A stretch of 44,965 bases of DNA from Xylanimonas cellulosilytica (GCA_001072465.1 JVKM01000047.1:1-44965); one strand, 5' to 3'; positions 15,541-24,995 are shown, counted from the stretch's first letter. Program-made: numbers and translations. Notes: generated from the sequence alone by a model not told the origin.

Positions 15541-16851
15541 ATGCACACAGAGTCGTACCTGCACCACGGTCACACCGTTTACGAACACCGCCTGGACGTT
15601 CCCCTTGATCACCTGCGCCCCGCAGGCGCGGACAACCCGACGATTCAGGTTTTCGCGCGCGAGGTCGTGCGCAAGGGCCGCGAGGACGCTCCCTACGCGG
15701 TGTTCCTCCAGGGCGGCCCGGGCTACCCGAGCCCGCGTTTCGGTACGTTTACCGGCGGGTGGATGAATCGTCTCCTGCAGGATTACCGCGTGGTGCTCCT
15801 CGATCAGCGAGGCACGGGCCAGTCGACCCGCATGGACGCCCAGGCGCTCTCCCACTTGGAAACGGACGAGGAGAAGGCCGCGTACCTGCGCCACTTCCGC
15901 CAGGATCAGATCGTGTACGACGCGGAGGCGTTGCGCCGCGAGCTGTGCGGGGATGACCCGTGGACGACGCTCGGCCAGTCTTTCGGCGGCTTTATCACGA
16001 CCTCGTACCTGTCGCTGGCTCCCCAGGGCCTGAAGGCCAGCTTGATCACGGGAGGTCTGCCCGGCCTCGTCCATGTGGACGAGATCTACCGTCTGACGTA
16101 TGAGCGCACGGCGGCGCGCAACCGCACGTACTTCCAGCGCCACCCGGGCGATGAGCGCACTGTGCGCGAGCTGTGCGCGCACCTGGCGGACACGGAGGAG
16201 ACGCTGCCGACGGGCGAGCGCCTCTCCCCCGCGCGCCTGCGCATGATCGGCATGATGCTGGGCGGCCAGGGCAACACGGATCAGCTGCACTACCTGCTCG
16301 AGGGCCCGTGGACGTCGGTGCGAGGCGAGCGCCGTCTCTCGTCGCAGTTCCTGGCGGCGATCGGCTCGCAGGTGGACGTCGCACCGATTTACGCCGTGTT
16401 CCAGGAGTACATCTACGCGTGCGCGACGCCGGACCTGGTGGGCACGGCGACCGGCTGGGCGGCGGATCGCCTGGCCGAGGAGATCCCGGGCTTCGCCAAG
16501 GACGCGAACCCGCTGGATGAGAGCGAGCCGTTCTACCTGACGGGCGAGCACTTCATGCGCCGCGTCTACGACGAGGATCCGGGCTTGGCGCCGCTGAAGG
16601 GCGTCGCGGAGATCCTCGCGTCGACGACGGAGGCGGCGCCCGTGTACCTGCCGGATGTGCTGGCTGAGAACACGGTGCCGGTGGCTGCGGCCGTGTATTA
16701 CGACGACATGTTCGTGCCGCGCGAGCTGTCCGTGGAGACGGGTGAGCTGATCGGCGCTCGCCACTACATCACGAATGAGTACCAGCACGACGGTTCCGCC
16801 TATTCGGGCGGAAAGGTCGTCTCGCACCTGCTTGACCTGCTCGCGGATTGA
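15541..16851 (+). CDS. Proline iminopeptidase-like alpha/beta hydrolase (S33 family)
   Basis: A 436-residue cytoplasmic serine peptidase expected to release N-terminal proline or similar residues from peptides. The oxyanion-hole motif is FLQGGPGYPSPR (about residues 55-66), followed by VVLLDQRGTGQS. The nucleophile elbow is GQSFGG (Ser147), the acid is likely the Asp in AAVYYDDMFVP, and the His lies in NEYQHDGSAYSGG near the C-terminus. VYDAEALRREL is typical of the S33 PIP group with a large cap domain. It is leaderless and followed 30 nt later by a small membrane-protein gene, possibly cotranscribed. Confidence 0.9.
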   Translation: MHTESYLHHGHTVYEHRLDVPLDHLRPAGADNPTIQVFAREVVRKGREDAPYAVFLQGGPGYPSPRFGTFTGGWMNRLLQDYRVVLLDQRGTGQSTRMDAQALSHLETDEEKAAYLRHFRQDQIVYDAEALRRELCGDDPWTTLGQSFGGFITTSYLSLAPQGLKASLITGGLPGLVHVDEIYRLTYERTAARNRTYFQRHPGDERTVRELCAHLADTEETLPTGERLSPARLRMIGMMLGGQGNTDQLHYLLEGPWTSVRGERRLSSQFLAAIGSQVDVAPIYAVFQEYIYACATPDLVGTATGWAADRLAEEIPGFAKDANPLDESEPFYLTGEHFMRRVYDEDPGLAPLKGVAEILASTTEAAPVYLPDVLAENTVPVAAAVYYDDMFVPRELSVETGELIGARHYITNEYQHDGSAYSGGKVVSHLLDLLAD

Positions 16852-16881
16852 TCCGCGCGCTCCCGATTGAAAGGACTGGCC

Positions 16882-17400
16882 ATGGCTGCCTCATCTAGCT
16901 GTTCTTGTCCGTGCGCTGGCTCGGTGGACCCGACTCGGGTCGCGGGGTTCGCGGCGGGCGTGGGCGCGACCGTCGCGTGGTACGCCCTGCCTGATTACGT
17001 GCGCTCGCGTCCGTTGCGTGGTCTCGTGAAGGCGGGTCTGCTGGGGGTGCTCGGCTGGTCGATGGTGGCGCAGCTGCCGGAGCCCTCGGAGCTTCCGCCC
17101 TACGATGACGAGGACGTGGATTGCTCGAAGTCGTCCCCCGTCGCGGGTGAGGATCCGCTCGAGGGCGTCACCGAGGCGGATCCGGCGGAGCTGGCGGTTC
17201 TCGCGGGCGCGGCGCTGGGGTCGGCGATGATCACGGTCGGCGTGGAGCGCTGGCTGTTCCGCCGCGGTGAGGGTCGCCGTGCGCAGGGCGTTCGTTTTGC
17301 CCACACGAGGCAGGGGCTGGCCCTGGGCGCTCTGGAAGCGGGCCTGACCGCGCTGACGTTCGGCGCGGGAGCCGTGCGAGAAAAGCTTTCGAAGGGCTGA
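16882..17400 (+). CDS. Small membrane protein of unknown function
   Basis: A 172-residue protein I cannot assign to a family. The N-terminus is cysteine-rich (SSSCSCPCAGS), followed by hydrophobic stretches at VAGFAAGVGATVAWYALP, LVKAGLLGVLGWSMVAQLP and ELAVLAGAALGSAMITVGVERWLF. An acidic loop (PYDDEDVDCSKS) lies between helices 2 and 3. ATG 16882 is chosen because AAAGG lies 8 nt upstream; a start at 16867 would include the ribosome site. It follows the hydrolase gene by 30 nt, so joint transcription is likely. It may be a lineage-specific membrane protein. Confidence 0.7.
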   Translation: MAASSSCSCPCAGSVDPTRVAGFAAGVGATVAWYALPDYVRSRPLRGLVKAGLLGVLGWSMVAQLPEPSELPPYDDEDVDCSKSSPVAGEDPLEGVTEADPAELAVLAGAALGSAMITVGVERWLFRRGEGRRAQGVRFAHTRQGLALGALEAGLTALTFGAGAVREKLSKG

Positions 17401-17415
17401 CCTTCCATCCCGCGC

Positions 17416-17430
17416 CGACGAGGCCGGGGC
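17416..17430. repeat. Single intergenic copy of the ACGAGGCCGGGGC motif
   Basis: CGACGAGGCCGGGGC stands between two convergent membrane-protein genes with no inverted partner nearby, unlike most intergenic copies in the window. Confidence 0.7.
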
Positions 17431-17475
17431 ACAGCGATCGGGTCCGTGCGCGTGGGCGTGCGGGCCCGACGTGCG

Positions 17476-18051
17476 TCAGAGAGTGCGTCCGGTGATGCGG
17501 CGCAGGGCTTGGCAGGAGCGCCAGGAGTTGAGGAGCCCCATGGCGAGGGGCAGGGAGACGAGGGCGGCGAGGAGCGCGGATTCGGTGGCGACGGCGATGC
17601 CACCAACGGCGAGGAAGCCGATGAACCAGGCCAGCTGCATGCGCGCGCAGGCGGTCATGACGGCGCCGTCTTGCCGGGCGGCGTGCAGGGCTGCGTGGGA
17701 CTCGGAGAAGATGACGAGGTCTTCGTTGCCGTCCCATTCGCGGTGCCAGCGGCGGGCGGCGATGAGGAGTGCGGCGAGGAGCGCGAGGAGGATGAGTCCT
17801 CCTCCGAGGATGAGGCTCAGGGCGAGGCCTGCGAGCTTTTCGAGGATCGTGTCGGGCATAGAGGAGAGTTCGACGATGGCGACGATGGCGCTGACGGAGA
17901 CGATCAGGAGGATGGTGACGACGTCGATGGCGATGTTGACGCGGCCCTGCGTTCGCTGGCCGGCGCGCACGCGGTTGTAACGGCGCAGCTGGTCATTCCC
18001 CAGGCGGTAGGGCCGGGGCACGGCATCGAATTGCAAGGGCTGATAGGTCAC
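17476..18051 (-). CDS. Membrane protein of unknown function
   Basis: A 191-residue protein. Helices are predicted at VNIAIDVVTILLIVSVSAIVAIV, LAGLALSLILGGGLILLALLAALLIAA, LAWFIGFLAVGGIAVAT and ALLAALVSLPLAMGLL. A basic N-terminal region (RLGNDQLRRYNRVRAGQRTQ) and a soluble loop (RRWHREWDGNEDLVIFSESHAALHAARQDG) are visible. I do not recognise the family. GTG 18051 is preferred over the longer frame starting 18099 because TATTGT lies 6 nt upstream, giving a leaderless message. A TGTCCA-type palindrome lies about 55 nt further upstream. Confidence 0.7.
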   Translation of the reverse strand: MTYQPLQFDAVPRPYRLGNDQLRRYNRVRAGQRTQGRVNIAIDVVTILLIVSVSAIVAIVELSSMPDTILEKLAGLALSLILGGGLILLALLAALLIAARRWHREWDGNEDLVIFSESHAALHAARQDGAVMTACARMQLAWFIGFLAVGGIAVATESALLAALVSLPLAMGLLNSWRSCQALRRITGRTL

Positions 18052-18063
18052 GCCCTCACAATA
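18052..18063 (-). promoter_or_regulatory. Leaderless promoter -10 box
   Basis: TATTGT (18063-18058 on the minus strand) followed by 6 nt and the GTG at 18051. Confidence 0.5.
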
Positions 18064-18106
18064 GCGCTGTCCGTTAATTTTTCGCGCCTTACAAAGCAAC
18101 TATGCT

Positions 18107-18122
18107 GTGTCCAGTTGGACAC
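18107..18122. promoter_or_regulatory. Candidate operator palindrome
   Basis: GTGTCCA-GT-TGGACAC is a perfect 7-bp inverted repeat followed by TTTTT on the plus strand. It lies upstream of the promoter of the 17476-18051 gene and downstream of the TPR gene. It resembles a TetR-type operator; a small terminator is the alternative. Confidence 0.45.
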
Positions 18123-18185
18123 TTTTTCACTGGTCAGGATATGAGCATTTTCGCCGTCATTACTGAAACTGCGCGGCGACAGGGA

Positions 18186-19145
18186 TCAGCGAGTGAGCGC
18201 CATGAGCCCGAAGAGGATGAGCCCCGCCAGCACGATCATGCGAATGAAGTCCATGACGGAGCTCCCCAGGTCCGGGAAGCGCTTGCGCAGGATCCTGAAG
18301 GTCAGGCGCACGCCTCGCGGGAGGACGCGATTGAAGAGCGCGATCTGCGCGAACGCCATAAGGTAGCCGCTGAGTGACATGACGGCGTACAGGAGGAAGA
18401 AGAAGAGCGCGAGCTCATCCGTCATGACTCGCAGGGTTACGACGTAGCCGATTCCGCAGCCGAAGCCCGCAAAAATGGCGAAAATCCAGGCTTTGTCGAG
18501 GGCGAAGGTCACGTGCTTGAGCATCCGCCCGTAGGCCTCGGCGACGGTCGGCTCCATCTCAATGTCGTACGAGGAGCGCCCCGCCCCCTTGAGCGGGTGG
18601 GCCAGGGAGTCGTATGCGAACTTCGCTTCGGCCAGGTCCGGGGCGTTCGCGGTGGCGCGCCCGAAGGCCCACTGGGCGCCGTTGGGTTCTAAGGGTGCCC
18701 AGAGGCGCCCGTAGGCCATGAGGAGCTCGACGTCGTTGGGAAGGCCGTCGGTGGCGATCTCGGAGACCGGGCGCGCCTCGTCGTAGCGTCCGAGGTCGAC
18801 GAGGCAGAGGGTCAGCTCGCGGGCAATCTCGGCGGATTGGGGGTGCAGGCGTATGCCGGCCGAGGCCGTGGCCTCCGCGTCCGTGACGAGGCCTTGGCGG
18901 CGCTGGGCGCGGGCGATGAGCGCGAAGGGGTCGGCCATGTCGTCGCCGTAGGCGCGTGCGCGCGTCGCGTACTCCTCGCACAGGGGGTACAGGCCGAGGC
19001 GGTCGGCGCAGGCCGCGGCCTGGACGTCGCGACGGTAACAGGCGTCTTCGCCGACGACCTCGAGGGATTCGAGGATGGACAGGGCCGCGCGGTAGTCGTG
19101 GCGGGCGAGGGCCTCGTCAACGTCGGCGAAGGTGGGCGTCGTCAT
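18186..19145 (-). CDS. TPR-like protein with C-terminal membrane helices
   Basis: A 319-residue protein. The first 190 residues are alanine-rich helical repeats of TPR type (DVDEALARHDYRAALSILESL; LGRYDEARPVSEIATDGLP; PNGAQWAFGRATANAP). They are followed by hydrophobic segments (WIFAIFAGFGCGIGYVVTL, LALFFFLLYAVMSLSGYLMAFAQIAL, MIVLAGLILFGLMAL). It therefore presents a protein-interaction domain, presumably in the cytoplasm, tethered to the membrane. No catalytic motif is seen. The frame extends to 19259, but ATG 19145 has a TATCGT -10 box 7 nt upstream and marks the first TPR-like residues. The left copy of the island direct repeat sits just upstream of this promoter. Confidence 0.75.
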   Translation of the reverse strand: MTTPTFADVDEALARHDYRAALSILESLEVVGEDACYRRDVQAAACADRLGLYPLCEEYATRARAYGDDMADPFALIARAQRRQGLVTDAEATASAGIRLHPQSAEIARELTLCLVDLGRYDEARPVSEIATDGLPNDVELLMAYGRLWAPLEPNGAQWAFGRATANAPDLAEAKFAYDSLAHPLKGAGRSSYDIEMEPTVAEAYGRMLKHVTFALDKAWIFAIFAGFGCGIGYVVTLRVMTDELALFFFLLYAVMSLSGYLMAFAQIALFNRVLPRGVRLTFRILRKRFPDLGSSVMDFIRMIVLAGLILFGLMALTR

Positions 19146-19158
19146 GGCGAACACGATA
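19146..19158 (-). promoter_or_regulatory. Leaderless promoter -10 box of the TPR gene
   Basis: TATCGT (19158-19153 on the minus strand), then 7 nt, then the ATG at 19145. Confidence 0.5.
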
Positions 19159-19170
19159 CAGCCCCCACCC

Positions 19171-19199
19171 CCACCGAGGTGACCTCGTCCACGAAACAC
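19171..19199. repeat. Island-flanking direct repeat, left copy
   Basis: The 29 bp match 23636-23664 at 27 positions; the identical core is AGGTGACCTCGTCCACGAAAC. It includes the small palindrome CGAGGT-G-ACCTCG. With its partner it brackets the effector/immunity genes. Confidence 0.7.
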
Positions 19200-19360
19200 G
19201 AAGAACCTCAGAACGCGTCCTGAGTACATCAGCTTCGACCTGGTACAACGAGAGGACATTGCACCACTAGGCCGAATCGCGCTGCAGATTGTTAAACAAC
19301 CGGAGTACGCTGACTAATAAGTGATGCGCAGCACGCGCGCCGCTCGATTGTTCCAACGGA

Positions 19361-20554
19361 GTGAAGCAATGCCCCCCCCTTCCAGCCACCTCAACGGTTC
19401 CCACATCGGCAGGAACCGTAGAATTCGCCGAGTCCTTTTCGTGGGACTTTCCGGTTAAAGTGGACGCGATCCTGTCGCTGAAGGACCAGTGCGACAAACC
19501 AATCGCGGCACTCGACGAGGCCATTGGGGACGCGACGGCCGCCCGAGGGATGGTCGAACATCAGAGAGCCAGGCTGGTGGAGACCGTCGTCGAGCACCTG
19601 ACGAATGTCATCTCCGCGAGCGAGCACGCGCTGTCATGCTTCCGCTCGCTACAATCCGCCCTGGAGGACTACGGGGGCACCCTGAAACCCATCAGGACAG
19701 AGTTTCGAGCCATTGTCACCGACGCCAGCGGTGCAGGATTGACGGTTTCACAAGACGGTACACAGGTGACCATCAGCCACCCGGCGAACATCCCGGGCGG
19801 CCTCGGCGCCTTCTTTGCGTCGCTGCGCTCGCGCTGCGAGATCAACCAGAGGAAGTTCGCCTACGCGGAAAAACTGTTCGGCGATGCCCTCGCAGGCATC
19901 GACCCCACCGTCTGGGAGTCGACGCTCCTCCCCGTGTTCAACAAATTCGTCGAAACATACGGATTCCCCACGGGGTTGAATGCGAGAGCTCGCCTGCCCG
20001 GCTGGGCGGACACGATGCGCAATACCGTGGCAGACGGGATCGAGTCGGTCTACTTACAGGCGAAGGGCGCCAAGTACCAGGCGCCGGCCGGACTCAAAGA
20101 CGCATCCCCCTGGAAGCAGATCACCGAGCGAGGGAACCTTAAGAACTGGAAGGTTCCGGGGGTGGACGCCGTCAAGGGCGGCAGCCGAGCGATCAAGACC
20201 GCCGACGCATTGCGCATTGGCGGCAAAGTCGCAGGCCGCGCCTGCGCGGTCCTCGACGGAGTCGTCAGCGCCTACGACAGCTACCAGTCGGACTCCTACC
20301 ACCACCCGGAAATGGGACAGGGCGAAAAGATCGCAAGAGCCGGCGTGACGGGCGCAGCCAGCGCTACAGGCGCGTACTTCGGAGCAACCTACGGGGCACA
20401 ACTCGGCGCAGCCATCGGGGCAGTCGGCGGCCCCGTCGGCATTCTCGCCGGAGGCGTGATCGGCGGAGTCATAGGCGGGCTCGCGGGCAGTCAGACCGGC
20501 AAGTTGATCGGCAGCTGGATCAACAACGGCATAAGCGCCGCATTACATTCCTAG
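19361..20554 (+). CDS. Candidate secreted effector/toxin with glycine-zipper C-terminus
   Basis: A 397-residue protein. The first 110 residues form long amphipathic helices (CDKPIAALDEAIGDATAA to CFRSLQSALEDYGG), like the helical secretion domains of LXG/WXG-type proteins. A middle region of about 170 residues is unassigned. Residues about 330-390 are a dense glycine zipper (GAYFGATYGAQLGAAIGAV, GGVIGGVIGGLAGSQTG) typical of membrane-inserting or pore-forming toxins. The next gene encodes a small membrane protein of an immunity-like family present three times nearby. The annotated start is GTG 19361. The ATG at 19369, with GGAG 7 nt upstream, looks better but is out of frame because of a C8 tract; with C7 it would be in frame. 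Secretion and toxicity are inference; no secretion machinery lies in the window. Confidence 0.6.
   Translation: MKQCPPLPATSTVPTSAGTVEFAESFSWDFPVKVDAILSLKDQCDKPIAALDEAIGDATAARGMVEHQRARLVETVVEHLTNVISASEHALSCFRSLQSALEDYGGTLKPIRTEFRAIVTDASGAGLTVSQDGTQVTISHPANIPGGLGAFFASLRSRCEINQRKFAYAEKLFGDALAGIDPTVWESTLLPVFNKFVETYGFPTGLNARARLPGWADTMRNTVADGIESVYLQAKGAKYQAPAGLKDASPWKQITERGNLKNWKVPGVDAVKGGSRAIKTADALRIGGKVAGRACAVLDGVVSAYDSYQSDSYHHPEMGQGEKIARAGVTGAASATGAYFGATYGAQLGAAIGAVGGPVGILAGGVIGGVIGGLAGSQTGKLIGSWINNGISAALHS
19369..19380 (+). other. Start codon followed by a C8 homopolymer (possible phase switch)
   Basis: ATG at 19369-19371 is followed by eight C residues and T. The Shine-Dalgarno GGAG at 19358-19361 is well spaced for this ATG. 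One C fewer would place the ATG in frame with the effector, giving MPPLPATSTVPTS at the N-terminus. With eight Cs the frame closes after about 30 codons. Confidence 0.6.
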
Positions 20555-20569
20555 GTGGGAGAACACAAC

Positions 20570-21013
20570 ATGATTGCAATTGCAATAGCAGGACTGATTC
20601 TCATCGGCCCTTTTGGCCTGTACTCATGGTACGCACAGACCTACACGGACTCATCAAGCGCCTCGCTATGGAGACGCATGTCCACCTCTCCGCAGGCGTT
20701 GGGTAAGAGCAGCACCCTCTTCAGACCACTCATTAGTCTGTTCTTCACCCTCATGGGAGCGGGAATGCTGTTAGACAAAATTGGCTTCCCTCCGCGCATA
20801 TTCTTAATTCCAGCCGTTCTTGGTTTCCTTTGCCTACCACTCGCACTTATCTGCTTATTCCCATTTCGCGCCCCACGTTTCGTCAATATGGAATATCAGT
20901 ACATGAAGCGCCACGGCATGCTGGACGAGAATGGTGATCCCCTCCCACAGTTTGAGCTTTCGGAGGACGACGAGGAGTCTGCTGAAGGCGATCAGGGCTG
21001 GGGCACGCCATGA
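20570..21013 (+). CDS. Small membrane protein, candidate immunity protein 1
   Basis: A 147-residue protein with three predicted helices: IAIAIAGLILIGPFGLYSWYA, LISLFFTLMGAGMLL and IFLIPAVLGFLCLPLALICLF. Its cytoplasmic-type C-terminal tail reads [20 protein letters not shown] and ends in an acidic run. The same N-terminal GLYSWY and C-terminal tail occur in the proteins at 22738 and 23240, while the middle differs. It starts 15 nt after the effector stop (ATG 20570, GGAG 8 nt upstream) and overlaps the next gene by 4 nt (ATGA). Position and topology fit an immunity protein against a membrane-acting toxin; this is inference. Confidence 0.6.
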   Translation: MIAIAIAGLILIGPFGLYSWYAQTYTDSSSASLWRRMSTSPQALGKSSTLFRPLISLFFTLMGAGMLLDKIGFPPRIFLIPAVLGFLCLPLALICLFPFRAPRFVNMEYQYMKRHGMLDENGDPLPQFELSEDDEESAEGDQGWGTP

Positions 21014-21543
21014 GTCTGTCAACCTATTGGCTGATGCCTCCGCGCTGGTCGTCGTGCCCACAGGAGGAGATCTCCTCGATCCTCGACCAGGCATTCGGGA
21101 GCGCCGACGACACACAGGATCGAACTCCAGACAGCGATCAGCATCCGGCCGAAGGGGGCATCATCGCCCTGGCCGTCGGTCCCATCGATACCGACTACGA
21201 TTTCACACCCACCCTCCTCGTGCTCGCATCCCCGATCCCCGCGGGCACGACGCCCGCGCAGGCGCTCGCTGACTCGGCACGGTCCATGTCCGATCAGGTT
21301 CCCGGCTTCCGCATGCTGGAGGATTGCGAGTGGCCGGCGCAACCCGAATCATCGAAGCTGCGCACGGGGATCTACATTCAGGGCAAGGTTCCCATCACCG
21401 CCTGCCAGTGGGCATGGATTCATTCCGACGGCGCGAATGACTTTCTCCTCACGGCGACCGCGACGATGACGACCCCGACGTTCGGCGACCTGAACGAAGA
21501 CGTTCTCGCGATCATCATGAGCCTGGAGGTGCGCAATGCCTGA
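21010..21543 (+). CDS. Mog1/DUF1795-like accessory protein (putative effector chaperone)
   Basis: A 177-residue soluble protein with no signal peptide. The order of blocks (TDYDFTPTLLVLASPIPAG; VPGFRMLEDCEWPA; KLRTGIYIQGKVPITACQWAWIHSDG; FLLTATATMTTPTFGDLNEDVLAIIMSLEV) resembles the alpha/beta Mog1/PsbP/DUF1795 fold. In other bacteria that fold includes chaperones of transmembrane effectors (the Eag group of type VI systems), and it also occurs in actinobacterial secretion-associated proteins. The assignment is a pattern judgement, not a domain hit. It overlaps the preceding and following genes (4 and 8 nt), so it is translated with the candidate effector and immunity protein. Confidence 0.5.
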   Translation: MSLSTYWLMPPRWSSCPQEEISSILDQAFGSADDTQDRTPDSDQHPAEGGIIALAVGPIDTDYDFTPTLLVLASPIPAGTTPAQALADSARSMSDQVPGFRMLEDCEWPAQPESSKLRTGIYIQGKVPITACQWAWIHSDGANDFLLTATATMTTPTFGDLNEDVLAIIMSLEVRNA

Positions 21544-22225
21544 CCGTCCTCACATCGTCGTTCCGGGCGACGTCACCTCGAGCTTCGCCACCTCCGAGGG
21601 GCTCACCGGCGACGCGGCACGTCTCGCGGCTCTCATGCGCACGGCTCGCTCGCGATTGGTCATCGCCACCACGTCTCCGGATGCTTCCCAGTGCCGCCAG
21701 GCTCTCATCTGGATGCAGCCGGGCCCCTGCGGCGTCGCCCGCACCGCCACCACCCCCAACGGCGACACTGAGACCCACATTTATCAGATCGATAACGAGG
21801 AAATCCCCCATGTCGCGGCGGCGGTATCTCCACTCACGCCTAACCCCGCTGTCTTCGATGGACCTCCCATCCTGCCGACGGCCATCGTGTACGCCGCACA
21901 GCAGGGCACGACCGAACAGACGGCCCGGCTTCTCGAGAACTATTCCTCCTACGGACCCTCAGATTCCGCCTTCGCGCAGGCTCTCGTGGCGCAACGCTGG
22001 GCATACACGACCTGGATCCGGGAAGAGCGCACGAAGAAGGGCTCCTTTGTTCCGACCTCCACCCTCTCCACCTTCATGACGCCAGCCGCCGCCTACAGGG
22101 TCGAGGCTCCTCTTTTCGCGCCCAGCACCGGACCTCACATCCCCATCCACCCCATCTACAACACGCAACTGTGGGCGCTCATCACGTATTTCTTCACCCT
22201 GTCACCCGAGAGGAGCCTGGCATGA
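21536..22225 (+). CDS. Island protein of unknown function
   Basis: A 229-residue protein without signal peptide or clear membrane segment. I do not recognise its family. Visible features are an N-terminal helical start (GLTGDAARLAALMRTARSRLVI), a central stretch with many prolines (AAAVSPLTPNPAVFDGPPILP), and a C-terminal part ending NTQLWALITYFFTLSPE. Given its place between the Mog1-like protein and a small helical protein, it may be another secretion or adaptor factor for the effector, comparable in role to EspG-type chaperones; no motif proves this. ATG 21536 has GGAGG 6 nt upstream, and it overlaps both neighbours. Confidence 0.5.
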   Translation: MPDRPHIVVPGDVTSSFATSEGLTGDAARLAALMRTARSRLVIATTSPDASQCRQALIWMQPGPCGVARTATTPNGDTETHIYQIDNEEIPHVAAAVSPLTPNPAVFDGPPILPTAIVYAAQQGTTEQTARLLENYSSYGPSDSAFAQALVAQRWAYTTWIREERTKKGSFVPTSTLSTFMTPAAAYRVEAPLFAPSTGPHIPIHPIYNTQLWALITYFFTLSPERSLA

Positions 22226-22590
22226 CTTACCGCGTTCTCGAATGGAATTACGAGGAAGTTAATTCGATCATTGCAAAGCTCAGCAACGCCTGCCTGGAAC
22301 TCACGAATACGCCAGCCCTCAGCACATCCGACACGGGCAGTGAACACGATGCAACTCTGGGCAAACACGTCACGGCGCTGAACTCAACACGCAGACACAT
22401 GGCGTGGATCCTGAACGGCATCTACTTGGGCCTTGCCGCCGCGACGGAGGACTTCATGTGCACGGACGACGCGGTTGCGGATGTCATGCGCGAGATCCAA
22501 CGCTACAACGACGAATACAACCACAAGTACAAGCCCCCGATTCCAACGGGGAACACACAGATCACAGCTGTGACCCCCTCATCAAGCTGA
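22222..22590 (+). CDS. Small helical protein, possible WXG100-like partner
   Basis: A 122-residue, mostly helical protein of about the size of WXG100/Lap-type partners of type VII effectors. Two helices (NYEEVNSIIAKLSNACLELTN; HVTALNSTRRHMAWILNGIYLGLAAATEDF) are joined by a polar loop, with a WILNG turn where WXG proteins have W-X-G; the match is only approximate. A third helix (AVADVMREIQRYNDEYNHK) and a polar tail follow. ATG 22222 has AGGAG 6 nt upstream and overlaps the preceding stop codon. It is the last gene of the tightly coupled block. A diverged third copy of the island repeat (TGACCTCGTC) starts at its stop codon. Confidence 0.5.
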   Translation: MTYRVLEWNYEEVNSIIAKLSNACLELTNTPALSTSDTGSEHDATLGKHVTALNSTRRHMAWILNGIYLGLAAATEDFMCTDDAVADVMREIQRYNDEYNHKYKPPIPTGNTQITAVTPSSS

Positions 22591-22737
22591 CCTCGTCACC
22601 GGCACGCAGAAAGCCACAGTTCATTTCTGAGCACACACCATTACGACGACTGCTCTTCGACAGCGCGATTGGATCAATCGATAGTAAGCAGATTCAACGA
22701 GACATTCCTCGGCTCAATCGGAAGATAGGGGGAGATG

Positions 22738-23160
22738 ATGAGCTATCTATGGTCCTTTGCAGGCCTAGCCATCGGTCTATTCGGCCTGTATTCATGGTAC
22801 GTGGAAACTTACACAGACTCCCCTATTGCCGCACTATGGCGAGAGATGGGCGATCGAAACGATAGGACAACAAGCGGCGATTCCCTGTCTCCACTATTTA
22901 TCTCAACAGGATTCTCACTGTTTGCACTGGCAGCAATTCTAACCGATCTCCTTCCCAACATACGCATCATCCTTATCCCTTCCCTCAGTATCGCCATCAT
23001 TGGGCTAGCACTTATTGTCATAGGTTTCATTTGCTTCTTCCCGTTCCCTGTTCCCCGCTGGGCCGACGCTCGGTACCAGTACATGAAGCGCCACGGAATG
23101 CTGGACGAGAACGGTGATCCCCTCCCACAGTTCGAGCTTTCGGAGGAAGAAGATTCATGA
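22738..23160 (+). CDS. Small membrane protein, candidate immunity protein 2
   Basis: A 140-residue paralogue of the protein at 20570. It has an N-terminal helix with GLFGLYSWYVETYTDS, two further helices (FSLFALAAILTDLL; IILIPSLSIAIIGLALIVIGFICFF), then VPRWADARYQYMKRHGMLD and an acidic end. A start at 22735 is equally possible (ATGATG); GGGGGAG lies directly upstream. Base composition is clearly lower in GC than the chromosome around the island, suggesting transfer. It is separated from the coupled block by 147 bp that contain no gene. It probably protects against a variant of the neighbouring effector, by analogy with extra immunity genes at toxin loci. Confidence 0.58.
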   Translation: MSYLWSFAGLAIGLFGLYSWYVETYTDSPIAALWREMGDRNDRTTSGDSLSPLFISTGFSLFALAAILTDLLPNIRIILIPSLSIAIIGLALIVIGFICFFPFPVPRWADARYQYMKRHGMLDENGDPLPQFELSEEEDS

Positions 23161-23239
23161 GCAGTGGACTCGACCGAGAAGTCACAACAGGTATCAACAG
23201 TGCTACTTATTCCGCTATACACGGAGGTGGACAAGCCTC

Positions 23240-24732
<1,493 letters not shown>

Positions 24733-24742
24733 TCCTGCAACT

Positions 24743-24776
24743 CGCGGCCGGGCGCACAGCCCGGCCGCGTTGTTTG
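24743..24776 (+). terminator. Rho-independent terminator of nrdF
   Basis: CGCGGCCGGGC and GCCCGGCCGCG form a perfect 11-bp stem with loop GCACA, followed by TTGTTTGT. Confidence 0.9.
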
Positions 24777-24798
24777 TACGCGGCTCCTGTCCCGGGTA

Positions 24799-24920
24799 CC
24801 CCCAAAAGTCGCACGTAATTTAACGCGGTCATTTTTGGACATGGCCTACAAACACTGCAATTCCAACGCTTAGATTTCAAAATCTGAAATAAGCGCAGGG
24901 GAATTACGTGCGACATTGGT
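24799..24920. mobile_element. Miniature palindromic-ended element, copy 2
   Basis: GTCGCACGTAATT at the left and AATTACGTGCGAC at the right are exact inverted repeats. The interior shares GCAATTCCAACG, TCTGAAATA and CAGGGGAATTACGTGCGA with copy 1 (14430-14551). One stem position is T-A in copy 1 and G-C in copy 2, a compensatory change. It lies between the nrdF terminator and the adhesin gene. Confidence 0.65.
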
Positions 24921-24995
24921 GAGGAACCACGGGGCTGCGACTGAGGGAATCCGGCGGTCTAGCCGCGCCCACGTCGTAACATCTCGCGGCGTGCG

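Noticed and set aside
18140-18200. Short plus-strand frame starting MSIFAVITETARR
   Set aside because: It closes or runs into the TPR gene antisense; it could be a remnant of a gene, but nothing supports expression.
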